DNA from: Microvirga sp. 17 mud 1-3
GTDB taxonomy: Bacteria > Pseudomonadota > Alphaproteobacteria > Rhizobiales > Beijerinckiaceae
Reading direction: 5' to 3'
NCBI RefSeq assembly: GCF_003151255.1
Contig: NZ_CP029481.1
Span: forward strand, 4,031,001-4,095,000
Length of the DNA stretch: 64,000 nt
Shown: positions 52,393 to 59,972 of the stretch, one piece after another
Numbering within the stretch: position 1 is the stretch's first letter
Layout of the letters: every line of letters begins with the position of its first letter
Program-made: the position numbers and the translations under genes
Notes under the pieces: generated by a model
The model's database searches: none
What the model was told of the DNA's origin: nothing
What the model saw: the letters and a program-made list of their open reading frames with translations, nothing else

Positions 52393-52578
52393 TCAGTACA
52401 TCATCACGGCAAGGTACACACTGTAGACCGTCTGGTAAGTGATGTCGTCTCGCCCCTGGGCTTTCAGGTTATCAGTGACTGCCTGTAGAGCCGCTTGAAT
52501 CTCTTCGTCTCGACGCTCGTCAAATCGGTGGAGGATCCTTTTCTCGATTAGTCTCTCGGTTTCTCTATCAAGATCCAA
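52393..52578 (-). CDS. Small protein of unknown function
   Basis: 61 aa, TTG start with AAGGAAAG upstream. Helical and highly charged (DRETERLIEKRILHRFDERRDEEIQAALQA) with a hydrophobic C-terminus (YSVYLAVMMY). It opposes the helicase-primase gene. Expression uncertain. Confidence 0.4.
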   Translation of the reverse strand: MDLDRETERLIEKRILHRFDERRDEEIQAALQAVTDNLKAQGRDDITYQTVYSVYLAVMMY

Positions 52579-52692
52579 ATCCGTACTTTCCTTTCTTCAC
52601 TGAGGTTCAATTCGATCGCTATCGTACGACATACCTGCCCTCCGTCAATCAAGTGCTTTTAAGGGAAGGCATTCCGACCATGCTCGTTTCTT

Positions 52693-53304
52693 TCAGTCGT
52701 TCACGCTGAGATCCTTATTAGGGAAGTCGAGGCGTCCGTAGAAAAGCACCTCCTCTACAGGAGTTGCGCTCCATGGCTGCCCCATTGAGCGGAGTTGTAT
52801 GTCTGTGGTCTTCACCCCGCTCCAATAAGCCTGTGAGCAGTTGAAAATGGCTTCGTCGTCCAGCGAATGCCCAAGACGCATGAAATCTATCCAAGATGCA
52901 TCATGGGTTGAAAACTTGTATGGCCCAATTGTAATGCCCCTTTTCAACACCCTTCCAGATACGTGCTCAGGATGGGTCGATTGGTATGCATGGGCAGCAT
53001 CTCTACTGGTGAGTAGGTAGAGGGCATGAAGTCTCGACGGGTATTCTCGGAAACCGTGGTATCGTTGGATCTCCAAATTATACTCTACCCGATAGTGGCC
53101 AATGACCCCATTGTGAAATGGAGAGATCGATGTCGGTTGAGGATTAGGGTTGGGAATGAATTGCAAATGATCAGGGGTATCGGCCTCCGGAAGCAGAGGG
53201 CCACCGGAGAAGCTGCCAACCGTTCCAAGATTATGTCGGACCAACCAGTTATTTGGACTCACCCAAACAAAGAACTCTCTCGGCACTACATCAGCGACTA
53301 GCAT
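52693..53304 (-). CDS. Protein of unknown function, possible nucleotide-transfer fold
   Basis: 203 aa from the ATG at 53304 (TTG at 53322 is possible). Notable segments: VVPREFFVWVSPNNWLVRHNLG, YHGFREYPSRLHALYLLTSRDAAHAYQ, HPEHVSGRVLKRGI. The PSRLHALYLLTSRDAAHAY segment recalls DUF2441 / RES-like ADP-ribosyltransferase-type proteins, where a Ser-Arg precedes a small helix, but the match is loose. Isolated between other minus-strand accessory genes of element 2. Confidence 0.5.
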   Translation of the reverse strand: MLVADVVPREFFVWVSPNNWLVRHNLGTVGSFSGGPLLPEADTPDHLQFIPNPNPQPTSISPFHNGVIGHYRVEYNLEIQRYHGFREYPSRLHALYLLTSRDAAHAYQSTHPEHVSGRVLKRGITIGPYKFSTHDASWIDFMRLGHSLDDEAIFNCSQAYWSGVKTTDIQLRSMGQPWSATPVEEVLFYGRLDFPNKDLSVND

Positions 53305-53522
53305 AAGTTCATTCTCTAGCAATCAGTCTCCGCACCCCTGAGTTACCGATCTCCTCCGAAAGTCAAGTGAGGGGCGTCAGTGGATTGGAGGCCGCTTGCC
53401 GATAGGTCCTGCCTGTATGGCAGATCGCCCGATTGCCCGACACATTCGCCACACACATTAGATTCGACTTTTGGCAGCAGCTTGGCCATAATATCTTAGA
53501 TCCTAATGGCAGAGAAAGACGA

Positions 53523-54071
53523 ATGCTGATCGGATACAGCAGAACATCAAGCCTGGAGCAGGTTGCAGGGCTCGAAGCATAGGAGCGTGAGCTGAAAGCT
53601 CTTGGGTGTGAGAAGCTCTTCATGGAGCAAACGAGTGCAGTAGGTCCTCGAAAGCAGCTAGAGGCCGCCCTGGAGTTCGCCCGTGAAGGCGACACGTTAG
53701 CCGTCACGAAACTGGATAGGCTTGCCCGATCTGTCCGGCACCTTGGCGAAATCGTAGAGCGGTTGGAGAAGAATGGGGTTGCCCTTCGCATTCTCAACCT
53801 TGGAATTGACACTAACACTCCAACTGGACGCCTGATGCTTAATCTCCTGGGTAGCATCGCTCAATTTGAGCGGGAGATAATGCTAGAGCGCCAAAAGGAG
53901 GGAGTAGCCAAGGCGAAGGCTGAAGGTAAGTACAAAGGCCGCAAGCCAACGGCACGAACCAAGGTCGATGAGATTAAGGCTCTAGCCCTACAAGGTATAG
54001 GCAAGCGAGAAATAGCCCAAAGGCTCGGCTTAGGAGAGCGGTCTGTCTACCGGATGTTGAGTGCTCAGTAA
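53523..54071 (+). pseudogene. Serine recombinase (resolvase family) with an amber stop at codon 20
   Basis: From the ATG at 53523: MLIGYSRTSSLEQVAGLEA, then TAG (53580-53582) where relatives have Gln (CAG), then ERELKALGCEKLFMEQ and VGPRKQLEAALEFAREGDTLAVTKLDRLARSVRHL, NTPTGRLMLNLLGSIAQFEREIMLERQKEG and a C-terminal HTH (GIGKREIAQRLGLGERSVYRML). A restart at 53622 would lack the catalytic Ser of YSRTSS. Thus a recently inactivated DNA invertase/resolvase. Confidence 0.88.
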
Positions 54072-54470
54072 GCTCTCCAGCTTGTCCCATCGATCCTTGT
54101 AATCAGCCGTGTTGAGACGTGAGTGATCAATGATCCCACGGGTCTTATACTGCTTACAGCGCTCCTTAGCCTCTTCAGGCGTGCAGACGAAGTAGGTCGG
54201 AGCGTCATCCAATCCGTTGAGGCAGACGAAGATGTAAACAATGCTCGATTTGATGCGGTCACGCATGATCGGCCAACCTACGCTCTTCTTCGAGCGGATC
54301 GCCTTCACCTGAACGCTAATTGCCCTCCCGTTCTTTTCTGCAAATAGATCGATTGCCTTAGCATTGCCCATTGTGAGAGCGACCGAATACCCTCGGCGAT
54401 AGAGTTCGGCGGCCACGAAATATTCACCAGCTAGATGAGTTGAGTTTCTCTCAATAGGCGCCTCAGTCAC
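54030..54470 (-). CDS. PD-(D/E)XK-like nuclease-family protein
   Basis: 146 aa, GTG start overlapping the upstream stop by 8 bases. HLAGEYFVAAELYRRGYSVALTMGNAKAIDLFAEKNG and ISVQVKAIRS give the Glu, Asp (AIDLF) and QVK elements of the PD-(D/E)XK fold, as in Holliday-junction-resolvase-like and DUF4365-type nucleases. A plausible restriction-like component. It overlaps the end of the dead recombinase gene by 42 bases in antisense. Confidence 0.7.
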   Translation of the reverse strand: MTEAPIERNSTHLAGEYFVAAELYRRGYSVALTMGNAKAIDLFAEKNGRAISVQVKAIRSKKSVGWPIMRDRIKSSIVYIFVCLNGLDDAPTYFVCTPEEAKERCKQYKTRGIIDHSRLNTADYKDRWDKLESLLSTQHPVDRPLS

Positions 54471-55257
54471 GTTTCGAGTCCCTTTGTTCTATCCCCTGCT
54501 TCTTGCCTTCAGGGAGGCCCTCGAACATAGCATCCAGATGTTTGGGCTGTGTGATCATCTGATCCGCAATGAGGTTCACGAGCCCGAACAGCTTAGTGGC
54601 AGTCGCCTTGTCATCTCGCAAATCAATGCTGCCTGGATGGACGGCCTCGTTTCCAACGACACGGACAATATCCAAAGCTTTTTGCATTCTCGCATCGAGG
54701 CCCTTCTTAACCAGGGAGCCAATGTCCCTATTGATATCAGTCCCACTCTCTCCAAGGTGTTTTAAGAGCTTCTGAATGCATAAACGTAAGAGCGCTGCAG
54801 CGCCTCTCGGCGACTGATTCACGATCGATGCAGCTTCAAGAAAATCTTGTCGGATCTCCTCTGGGAGATCGTCATTCGGTTCAATCTCATACTTGACATG
54901 AGGGTATGTCAGCTTGTCGGCAATCCATATTGAAAGCGCATTGCAACTATAGCACTCGCTCACAAAGACATTTCCGAGTTCAGGAGCGTTGTAGGGAGAG
55001 GCCTCTGATGGGAAGAAGAATGGCACTTTAGAAGATGACTTCTCGAACCAAAGAACCAACTTCTCCTTCACTTCCTCATCAATATCCTTGTCTCTTTTGA
55101 CCCTTTCGGCACTCTCGACATCGGGGATATGGGGTCTACTATCCTTCTTATAACGCCCGCCAAAGGTCTGAAACCATGTCTGGTGGGCAATAGCCCCACA
55201 ATGCGGGCATGTGAAAGATTCTGCGCCTAGAGTAGGCTCAACGTGTTTGGTTGCCAT
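54463..55257 (-). CDS. DUF4145 domain protein
   Basis: 264 aa. N-terminal zinc ribbon (FTCPHCGAIAHQTW ... ECYSCNALSIWI), then the DUF4145 core SPRGAAALLRLCIQKLLKHLG, MQKALDIVRVVGNEAVHPGSIDL, KLFGLVNLIADQMITQPKHL. DUF4145 is HEPN-related (Arg and Gly-Asn-x-Ala-x-His) and often found in restriction and defence loci. Coupled to the nuclease gene downstream by overlap, which suggests that they work together. Confidence 0.85.
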   Translation of the reverse strand: MATKHVEPTLGAESFTCPHCGAIAHQTWFQTFGGRYKKDSRPHIPDVESAERVKRDKDIDEEVKEKLVLWFEKSSSKVPFFFPSEASPYNAPELGNVFVSECYSCNALSIWIADKLTYPHVKYEIEPNDDLPEEIRQDFLEAASIVNQSPRGAAALLRLCIQKLLKHLGESGTDINRDIGSLVKKGLDARMQKALDIVRVVGNEAVHPGSIDLRDDKATATKLFGLVNLIADQMITQPKHLDAMFEGLPEGKKQGIEQRDSKRD

Positions 55258-55266
55258 CTTAAGAAC

Positions 55267-56031
55267 CTATAGAAGCAGTTCGCCTTGCTTGTTGTCGTTT
55301 AAGCGGATCACTCCAAGGAGCTGCCAAGTTTGAGGTCGCTTTGCCATGTTACCAACAGCGAAAGCCATACCCTTCGTAGGATACTCTTCGTTATAGACTT
55401 GAGACATCCATTTTAGAGTTTCTGCCTCACTATGCCGGTTGCACCCGCTCCAGAACATGGTGTGAGTTTCCCAATCACCGCACTCATAATCATGCTTTCC
55501 AGCATCGTCCTCAAACTTGAAGCGGAACTCATAAGGTGAGGGTTCAAGCTCCGCTAATTCCTTATCAAACATGGATGTTTGACGTGCAGCATGCCGGTAG
55601 GCTTCTTGAGCCTCTTCGACCTCAACTGCATTCCTACGCTTGTAGTAAAATTTCGGGTTTCTTGGACGAATGAGAGCAAGTGATTTGCCACTCTCTTCTG
55701 CTGCCTTACCCGAAGGCATGATCATAGGAACAAGGAGGCGTGTTCGTTCAGCCTTTGAAAGTTGCCCGTCTACGACCAGAGACTCCTCGTGAACGTGGCA
55801 ACTTTCTTCTCTCTTGTCCTTCGTCGGACGGTGGTGGTCAAACTTTACCCAATCCCACCGCTTGAAACTCGCCTCTCCGCTTAAATGGCGGAATCGAACG
55901 GGAAATAGTCGCTTCCATTGCCGGTCCAGGGTTACCCCGGCGCAGCACACTGTTTCCCCGTAAGTCTTGCTAGGCTGCGGGAGAGCTTTAACTAGAACGA
56001 CGACTCGGGAGGAGGTGACGGTTCCTGACAT
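55267..56031 (-). CDS. Conserved protein of unknown function paired with DUF488
   Basis: 254 aa from the ATG at 56031 (in-frame ATGs also at 56061 and 56052). RVVVLVKALPQPSKTYGETVCCAGVTL, WKRLFPVRFRHLSGEASFKRWDWVKFDHH and GMAFAVGNMAKRPQTWQLLGVI are distinctive and look like a conserved family, but I cannot name it. Its start overlaps the end of the DUF488 gene by 44 bases, so the two are almost certainly made together. No membrane segments. Confidence 0.6.
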   Translation of the reverse strand: MSGTVTSSRVVVLVKALPQPSKTYGETVCCAGVTLDRQWKRLFPVRFRHLSGEASFKRWDWVKFDHHRPTKDKREESCHVHEESLVVDGQLSKAERTRLLVPMIMPSGKAAEESGKSLALIRPRNPKFYYKRRNAVEVEEAQEAYRHAARQTSMFDKELAELEPSPYEFRFKFEDDAGKHDYECGDWETHTMFWSGCNRHSEAETLKWMSQVYNEEYPTKGMAFAVGNMAKRPQTWQLLGVIRLNDNKQGELLL

Positions 56032-56482
56032 AGCGATTGGGATCATCGCCATAGAGATCAAAAATTACAAGCTCCTGTTGCATCAGACGTTGGGATACAA
56101 TCGAGCGGTGGCAGGTTTGAGGATCACGCTCAAAACACATGAGGCAGGTCACAGCCTCACGAACGATCTCACCTAATTCCTGTAGAGCCTCTTGAGCCGG
56201 ACCGGATTTGAGATGTCTCGTATAAACACGCCGGAAGTCATCGTAGCGCCCCGCACGAGCCGCCTCTCTCCCTTCCTTGGGGTCACCAAGGTCGATGAAG
56301 TGCTCATAACGTATACCAGCGGCTTCCAGGTGCTGCCGAAGGGCGTTCTTGGAGAAACCCTTCTTACGAGAGAGCGCAACCGCCCGCACATCGACGAGCA
56401 CCTCTATGCCAACGGCCTTCAAGGTGCTGACGAAGCGCCCAATATCGGTGCCTTCATAGCCTATGGTGTAGATGACGGACAT
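55988..56482 (-). CDS. DUF488 family protein
   Basis: 164 aa from the ATG at 56482, with GAGAGGAGCG as ribosome site. VIYTIGYEGTDIGRFVSTL, VLVDVRAVALSRKKGFSKNAL, YEHFIDLGDPKE, TCLMCFERDPQTCHRSIVSQRL are the full DUF488 signature, with conserved Cys and His near the C-terminus that could bind metal. Function unknown; members are frequent in defence islands. First gene of the pair with the overlapping downstream gene. Confidence 0.88.
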   Translation of the reverse strand: MSVIYTIGYEGTDIGRFVSTLKAVGIEVLVDVRAVALSRKKGFSKNALRQHLEAAGIRYEHFIDLGDPKEGREAARAGRYDDFRRVYTRHLKSGPAQEALQELGEIVREAVTCLMCFERDPQTCHRSIVSQRLMQQELVIFDLYGDDPNRYVRNRHLLPSRRSS

Positions 56483-56575
56483 CGCTCCTCTCGGAGCACC
56501 CTGTAGGCTTCCTGTCAATAGATGTATAGGGGCAGCCCTAGAGATGGCTCACGATACAGGCTGCGCCCGATGCCA

Positions 56576-57946
56576 TTAAAAGTCTTTCTTCAACGCTGGA
56601 GCGGCAGCCTCTTCTTTCTTCGTGCCTGCCCTTCCTAGGATCGCCTCCAGCGCCGCATTGCAGGTCAGCCCCATCACGAGACGGCCTTCGGCATCAGCTT
56701 CCTTCGGAGCCTCTCCCGATAGCTGGAGCAGCTTGCGTTGGGGTTCGACCTTCTTCTGGTGCTCTGCCAACATTGCCGAGAACTTTTGCGAAGACGTTGC
56801 CCATACTGCATCGGTATCGACCTTTTGTTCCTTGAAGGAGGCATCGATCACACGCATAGCGGCCTTGGCCTGCTCCACTTGTTCAGGCTTCAGGGTCGTA
56901 GGGACAATGACTAACCCCATATCAATCGGCTTTGAGCACCACTGAACGGTCAGGTAGTAATTGTACACCTTCGCCAATTCCTGGTCGGGACTGGAGCCTT
57001 GCGGAGTCTGTGGTTTGGTCGCCTGCATCGATGGACTTGATTGGCCGGAAGCGTTCGGAGCAGAGGTGGAGGCCTGCATAGCGGCTGAAGGCTTTGCCTC
57101 TTTATGGTAGGCCTGAACGCAGCCCTCGATAGCCTTGGTAGCTTGGGAAATGTTCGTATACGGAACGGCGATGTTGTAAGCTCGTCCCTCTGAAAGACCC
57201 CTTACAAAAGCGGTCATACGTCCTGTGTCCCCTAGGCGCTCAAGAAGCTCCGGGTTCTCACGGATAGAGACACCAAGCTCCTTGGCTGACCGAGCAATCA
57301 TGTTGATCGAGATCGGTCTTCTGCCTCCAGAAGTATGAATCTCTGCCGGATAGGTTTCATTCTCGATGAAGGTTGCATCGCTAACGAAGAGGCGAAGTTC
57401 TTTGCCGTCCGCTTCCGTGGCCGAGAAGCCGAGAGTGACCTGACTACCCTTCACGGGTGTCCAGGCTGCACAGCGCTTGAAAGCGCCTTGTTCATCCACA
57501 ACGGGGCGACCACCCCAATTCTCAATATCGAACGAATAGAGTCTTTGAGGCGTTGTCGCCGATGCCGATTGTACTCCCTCTTCAGGACACTTCGAGTAGG
57601 TGACGGTTGAACGATTACGCCCCATTGTTCGCTTAAGGCGACCGCCGATCAGCTCGACGGTTTCCTTCGACTCGAATGTCTCGCCCTCGCTCTCGCAACG
57701 CATTAGCAACTCGAAAGCCGTTCCTCTTGGAGTCGACTGGACGATCTTGCATTCACTTTCGTATGCCTTGAGAGCGTTAGACGTGTAGGTGAACAGTCCC
57801 TCTGTCTCACCAACTGACCCTTTGCAGACGCTTGAATCGTTCACGTACCACTTGCCCGCCCAGGGCTTGGTCTGTGCATAGGATTCGACAGACCAGCTCC
57901 CTAGGAGCATTGCGGTCAGTGCGCTTGCGATTCTCATCCATGACAT
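56576..57946 (-). CDS. Exported protein of unknown function
   Basis: 456 aa from the ATG at 57946 (a second ATG at 57937). Signal peptide MRIASALTAMLLGSWSVESYAQ cleaved after YAQ-like site. The mature part has Cys-rich N-terminal repeats (SSVCKGSVGETEGL, ESECKIVQSTPRG, LLMRCESEGE), a central beta-rich region, a Ser/Pro/Gln-rich linker (about 300-335) and a helical C-terminal domain (LAKVYNYYLTVQWCSKPIDMG). Possibly periplasmic. Follows the small membrane-protein gene by 26 bases. Confidence 0.6.
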   Translation of the reverse strand: MSWMRIASALTAMLLGSWSVESYAQTKPWAGKWYVNDSSVCKGSVGETEGLFTYTSNALKAYESECKIVQSTPRGTAFELLMRCESEGETFESKETVELIGGRLKRTMGRNRSTVTYSKCPEEGVQSASATTPQRLYSFDIENWGGRPVVDEQGAFKRCAAWTPVKGSQVTLGFSATEADGKELRLFVSDATFIENETYPAEIHTSGGRRPISINMIARSAKELGVSIRENPELLERLGDTGRMTAFVRGLSEGRAYNIAVPYTNISQATKAIEGCVQAYHKEAKPSAAMQASTSAPNASGQSSPSMQATKPQTPQGSSPDQELAKVYNYYLTVQWCSKPIDMGLVIVPTTLKPEQVEQAKAAMRVIDASFKEQKVDTDAVWATSSQKFSAMLAEHQKKVEPQRKLLQLSGEAPKEADAEGRLVMGLTCNAALEAILGRAGTKKEEAAAPALKKDF

Positions 57947-57972
57947 TGGCAGCTGTCCCGGCCCTGAAATTG

Positions 57973-58416
57973 TCAGGCTGCACGTTGGGCGGCGATGAAC
58001 ATCGGCACCACGAAAGCCAACCCTCCGATAAGAACTTCGGTCACAACCGCTGCAACGAGAGCCGTCACGACCGGGACTTGCCGGGCAATGAGCTTGGTCG
58101 AGGCGGTTAGGAGCGGCGCATTGATCACCACCCATGCGCCGAGCAGGAGGAGGGCACTGGTCTGAAGCGCTCCTTGCCGATCGAGGGTATGCAGCTTGAG
58201 TGAGAGTATGGCCTGATTCAGGAACTCAATGTTCGGATTGATCAGGAAAAGGGCGTAAAGGAAAACCCCGACCAAGCAGGATGCCAAGGCATTGATGCCA
58301 ACTCGATAGAGGAACTTGGGTGTCGGCTTGGCGGCGGCCACCTTGAAGCCGATCCAATGGAATGCGGCTTGGATCACGATCCCTACCAAGACCGCCACGA
58401 AAACAAACACCATCAT
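57973..58416 (-). CDS. Small integral membrane protein
   Basis: 147 aa with about four predicted membrane helices (MMVFVFVAVLVGIVIQAAFHW, VGINALASCLVGVFLYALFLI, LLLLGAWVVINAPLL, VVTALVAAVVTEVLIGGLAFVVPM). Ribosome site AGGGGGA before the ATG. Forms a two-gene unit with the exported protein downstream, which suggests an envelope-located module. Family not recognised. Confidence 0.65.
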   Translation of the reverse strand: MMVFVFVAVLVGIVIQAAFHWIGFKVAAAKPTPKFLYRVGINALASCLVGVFLYALFLINPNIEFLNQAILSLKLHTLDRQGALQTSALLLLGAWVVINAPLLTASTKLIARQVPVVTALVAAVVTEVLIGGLAFVVPMFIAAQRAA

Positions 58417-58563
58417 TTGGTCCCCCTTGTTTTGTTTCTATTGGGTGCCCGTAGGTTCACGGGCTTTTTGCAGAACCCCGCCAATCCACCGGATGGGGAC
58501 CGCAACCCTTTTATTGGTTATAATCAATATGTAACTCTGACAAGAGGCCCTTGGATTCCCTCC

Positions 58564-58803
58564 ATGAGAATCCAACAAGCCCTTGCAAAGAACGTCCGAA
58601 ATTATCGGAATGCAGCCGGTTTATCCCAATGGCAGCTAGTTGAGCGGATCGAGAACCTGGGACCCCAAACTGGAATTGATCAGGCTTACATTTCACTTCT
58701 GGAAAACGGTAAGAAGAACCCAACTCTGATATCCCTTTGGTTCATTGCAGAGGCCTTGAATGTCACCGTTGCGGAACTCGTCGATGAGAGTGACTTAGGC
58801 TGA
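58564..58803 (+). CDS. XRE-family regulator of element 2
   Basis: 79 aa from the ATG at 58564. RIQQALAKNVRNYRNAAGLSQWQLVERIE, GIDQAYISLLENGKKNPTLISLWFIAEALNVTVAELV is a textbook HTH_3 domain. It opposes the integrase gene, their stops overlapping by 9 bases. An A/T-rich stretch (TATTGGTTATAATCAATATG, 58512-58531) with TATAAT is a likely promoter. Confidence 0.87.
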   Translation: MRIQQALAKNVRNYRNAAGLSQWQLVERIENLGPQTGIDQAYISLLENGKKNPTLISLWFIAEALNVTVAELVDESDLG

Positions 58804-59787
58804 AAGCTTCGCCAATTTCTCGGCAATCTTTTCGGGTTTCAGGTGCGTGTACCGACTCAACATCCGGAGATCTCGGTGACCGCTGATCAGCGCCACCTCC
58901 GGGACGGATAAGCCTAGCTCGAAGAACCGGGACACGGCCTCATGCCGCAAATCGTGAAGGCGAAGGTCCTTCACACCAGCCTTGATCCTTAATCTCTCCC
59001 AAGCCAAGCGAAGGGCATTAGGACTGACTGGAAACACTCGATCCTCTGTCCTCTTGAGGGAAAGCAGGATCTCGATAGCTTTAGGCGTGAGAGGAATGGT
59101 TCGAGGATGCCCATTCTTGGTCTTAAGGATACGGGCTGTTCGTCCGTCTAGGTCGATGTCTTGCCATCGGATCGAAAGAAGCTCGCCTCTCCGCATTCCC
59201 GTCTCGACGGCAAGGGCAATGAAGGGCTGAACATACCAAGCCGATCTGCTCCCTAATGCATCAATGATCTTCCCGATTTCTCCATCTTCCAAGCGGCGCT
59301 CTCTAGGCGTCGAGTCTTTGGGGAGCTTGATGGCATGGACGGGATTGCTTGGGAGGGGTATACCCCATTCCAACCTCGCCACCTCGAACATATGGCGCAA
59401 CACGACCAGCTCCCGTCGAACGGATGCAGGCTGGACGGCCTTCAGCCGGTCATCCCGGTATCTTGCCGCCGATGCGCCCGAAAGGTCGCAAAGGCGCACG
59501 TGAGCTATAGAGTGTCTCTTGAGGATCTGGAGGCGTGAGCGTTCAGCCCTCTCCCCTCGCTTCGTCGGTGTAATCTCGCTCTCATAGCGAGTCAGAAGAT
59601 CAGCTACCGTGAGCTTGTGAAGGTCACGGATTGTCGGGGGCAGCTCGGCCCGGTCGATCTGAGTTTCGATGCTCCTCGCCCAAGCGGCTGCTTCCATCCT
59701 GGTACGGAAGCTCTTGGACATGGGCGGGTGCCCCTCTCGCCTGACTTGGACTTGCCAAGAGGAGCCTCGTTTGCGGATTGTCGCCAT
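58795..59787 (-). CDS. int: Tyrosine site-specific integrase of element 2
   Basis: 330 aa from the ATG at 59787 (GTG at 59793 possible). MATIRKRGSSWQVQVRREGHP is a short AP2-like arm-binding start, followed by a SAM-like core-binding domain (TVADLLTRYESEITPTKRG) and the catalytic domain with Arg in ETGMRRGELLSIRW, HDLRHEAVSRF, SGHRD and the Tyr in LSRYTHLKPEK. Oriented with its 5' end toward attR, 144 bases from the tRNA fragment. Unlike the element-1 integrase it lacks DUF4102. Confidence 0.94.
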   Translation of the reverse strand: MATIRKRGSSWQVQVRREGHPPMSKSFRTRMEAAAWARSIETQIDRAELPPTIRDLHKLTVADLLTRYESEITPTKRGERAERSRLQILKRHSIAHVRLCDLSGASAARYRDDRLKAVQPASVRRELVVLRHMFEVARLEWGIPLPSNPVHAIKLPKDSTPRERRLEDGEIGKIIDALGSRSAWYVQPFIALAVETGMRRGELLSIRWQDIDLDGRTARILKTKNGHPRTIPLTPKAIEILLSLKRTEDRVFPVSPNALRLAWERLRIKAGVKDLRLHDLRHEAVSRFFELGLSVPEVALISGHRDLRMLSRYTHLKPEKIAEKLAKLSA

Positions 59788-59807
59788 ACGCACACGTTCT
59801 GTTCAGC

Positions 59808-59826
59808 TGTGACAAATGCTGTGACA
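59808..59826 (+). promoter_or_regulatory. Element 2 integrase arm-type site, right end
   Basis: TGTGACAAATGCTGTGACA: two TGTGAC words 12 bases apart, the same layout as 46668-46686. It lies 21 bases upstream of the integrase start and may also regulate it. Confidence 0.6.
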
Positions 59827-59930
59827 GAAGGGTGTTTCTAAGATTTTCGAGGAGGTAGGGCCGCATCAAACCCAAGCTTTGAAAGGGTTTGAACATCGCA
59901 CCTTTGTGAGCACTTCTGGACTTATGTGAA

Positions 59931-59972
59931 GCCTTCGGAGGGCAACGCTCTATCCAGCTGAGCTACGGGTGC
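59931..59972 (-). repeat. attR of element 2: orphan tRNA-Arg 5' half
   Basis: 42 bases identical to 46369-46410, covering the acceptor 5' strand, D arm and anticodon arm up to GCCTTCGGAGGG. Beyond that the 3' half is replaced by element-2 sequence, so no tRNA can be made. The flank at 60002-60023 (CGATTAGGGG) resembles that upstream of the intact tRNA at 46440-46449, showing that this is the original chromosomal 5' side. Confidence 0.88.

Larger units (their letters stand above)
46369..59942 (-). mobile_element. Element 2: integrative defence island, about 13.5 kb
   Basis: Bounded by a 42-bp direct repeat of the tRNA-Arg 5' half (46369-46410 and 59931-59972), with paired TGTGAC-type sites near both ends (46668-46686 and 59808-59826) and an integrase at the right end. 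The shared core with element 1 is GCCTTCGGAGGG, in the anticodon arm. Content: AriA/AriB-like pair, RHH protein, helicase-primase, broken serine recombinase, nuclease, DUF4145, DUF488 pair, exported and membrane protein pair, XRE regulator. No capsid, terminase or conjugation genes. Much of it is more A/T-rich than the chromosome. Confidence 0.8.

Noticed and set aside
46369..59942. Conjugative element (ICE)
   Set aside because: No relaxase, coupling protein or type IV secretion genes are present.
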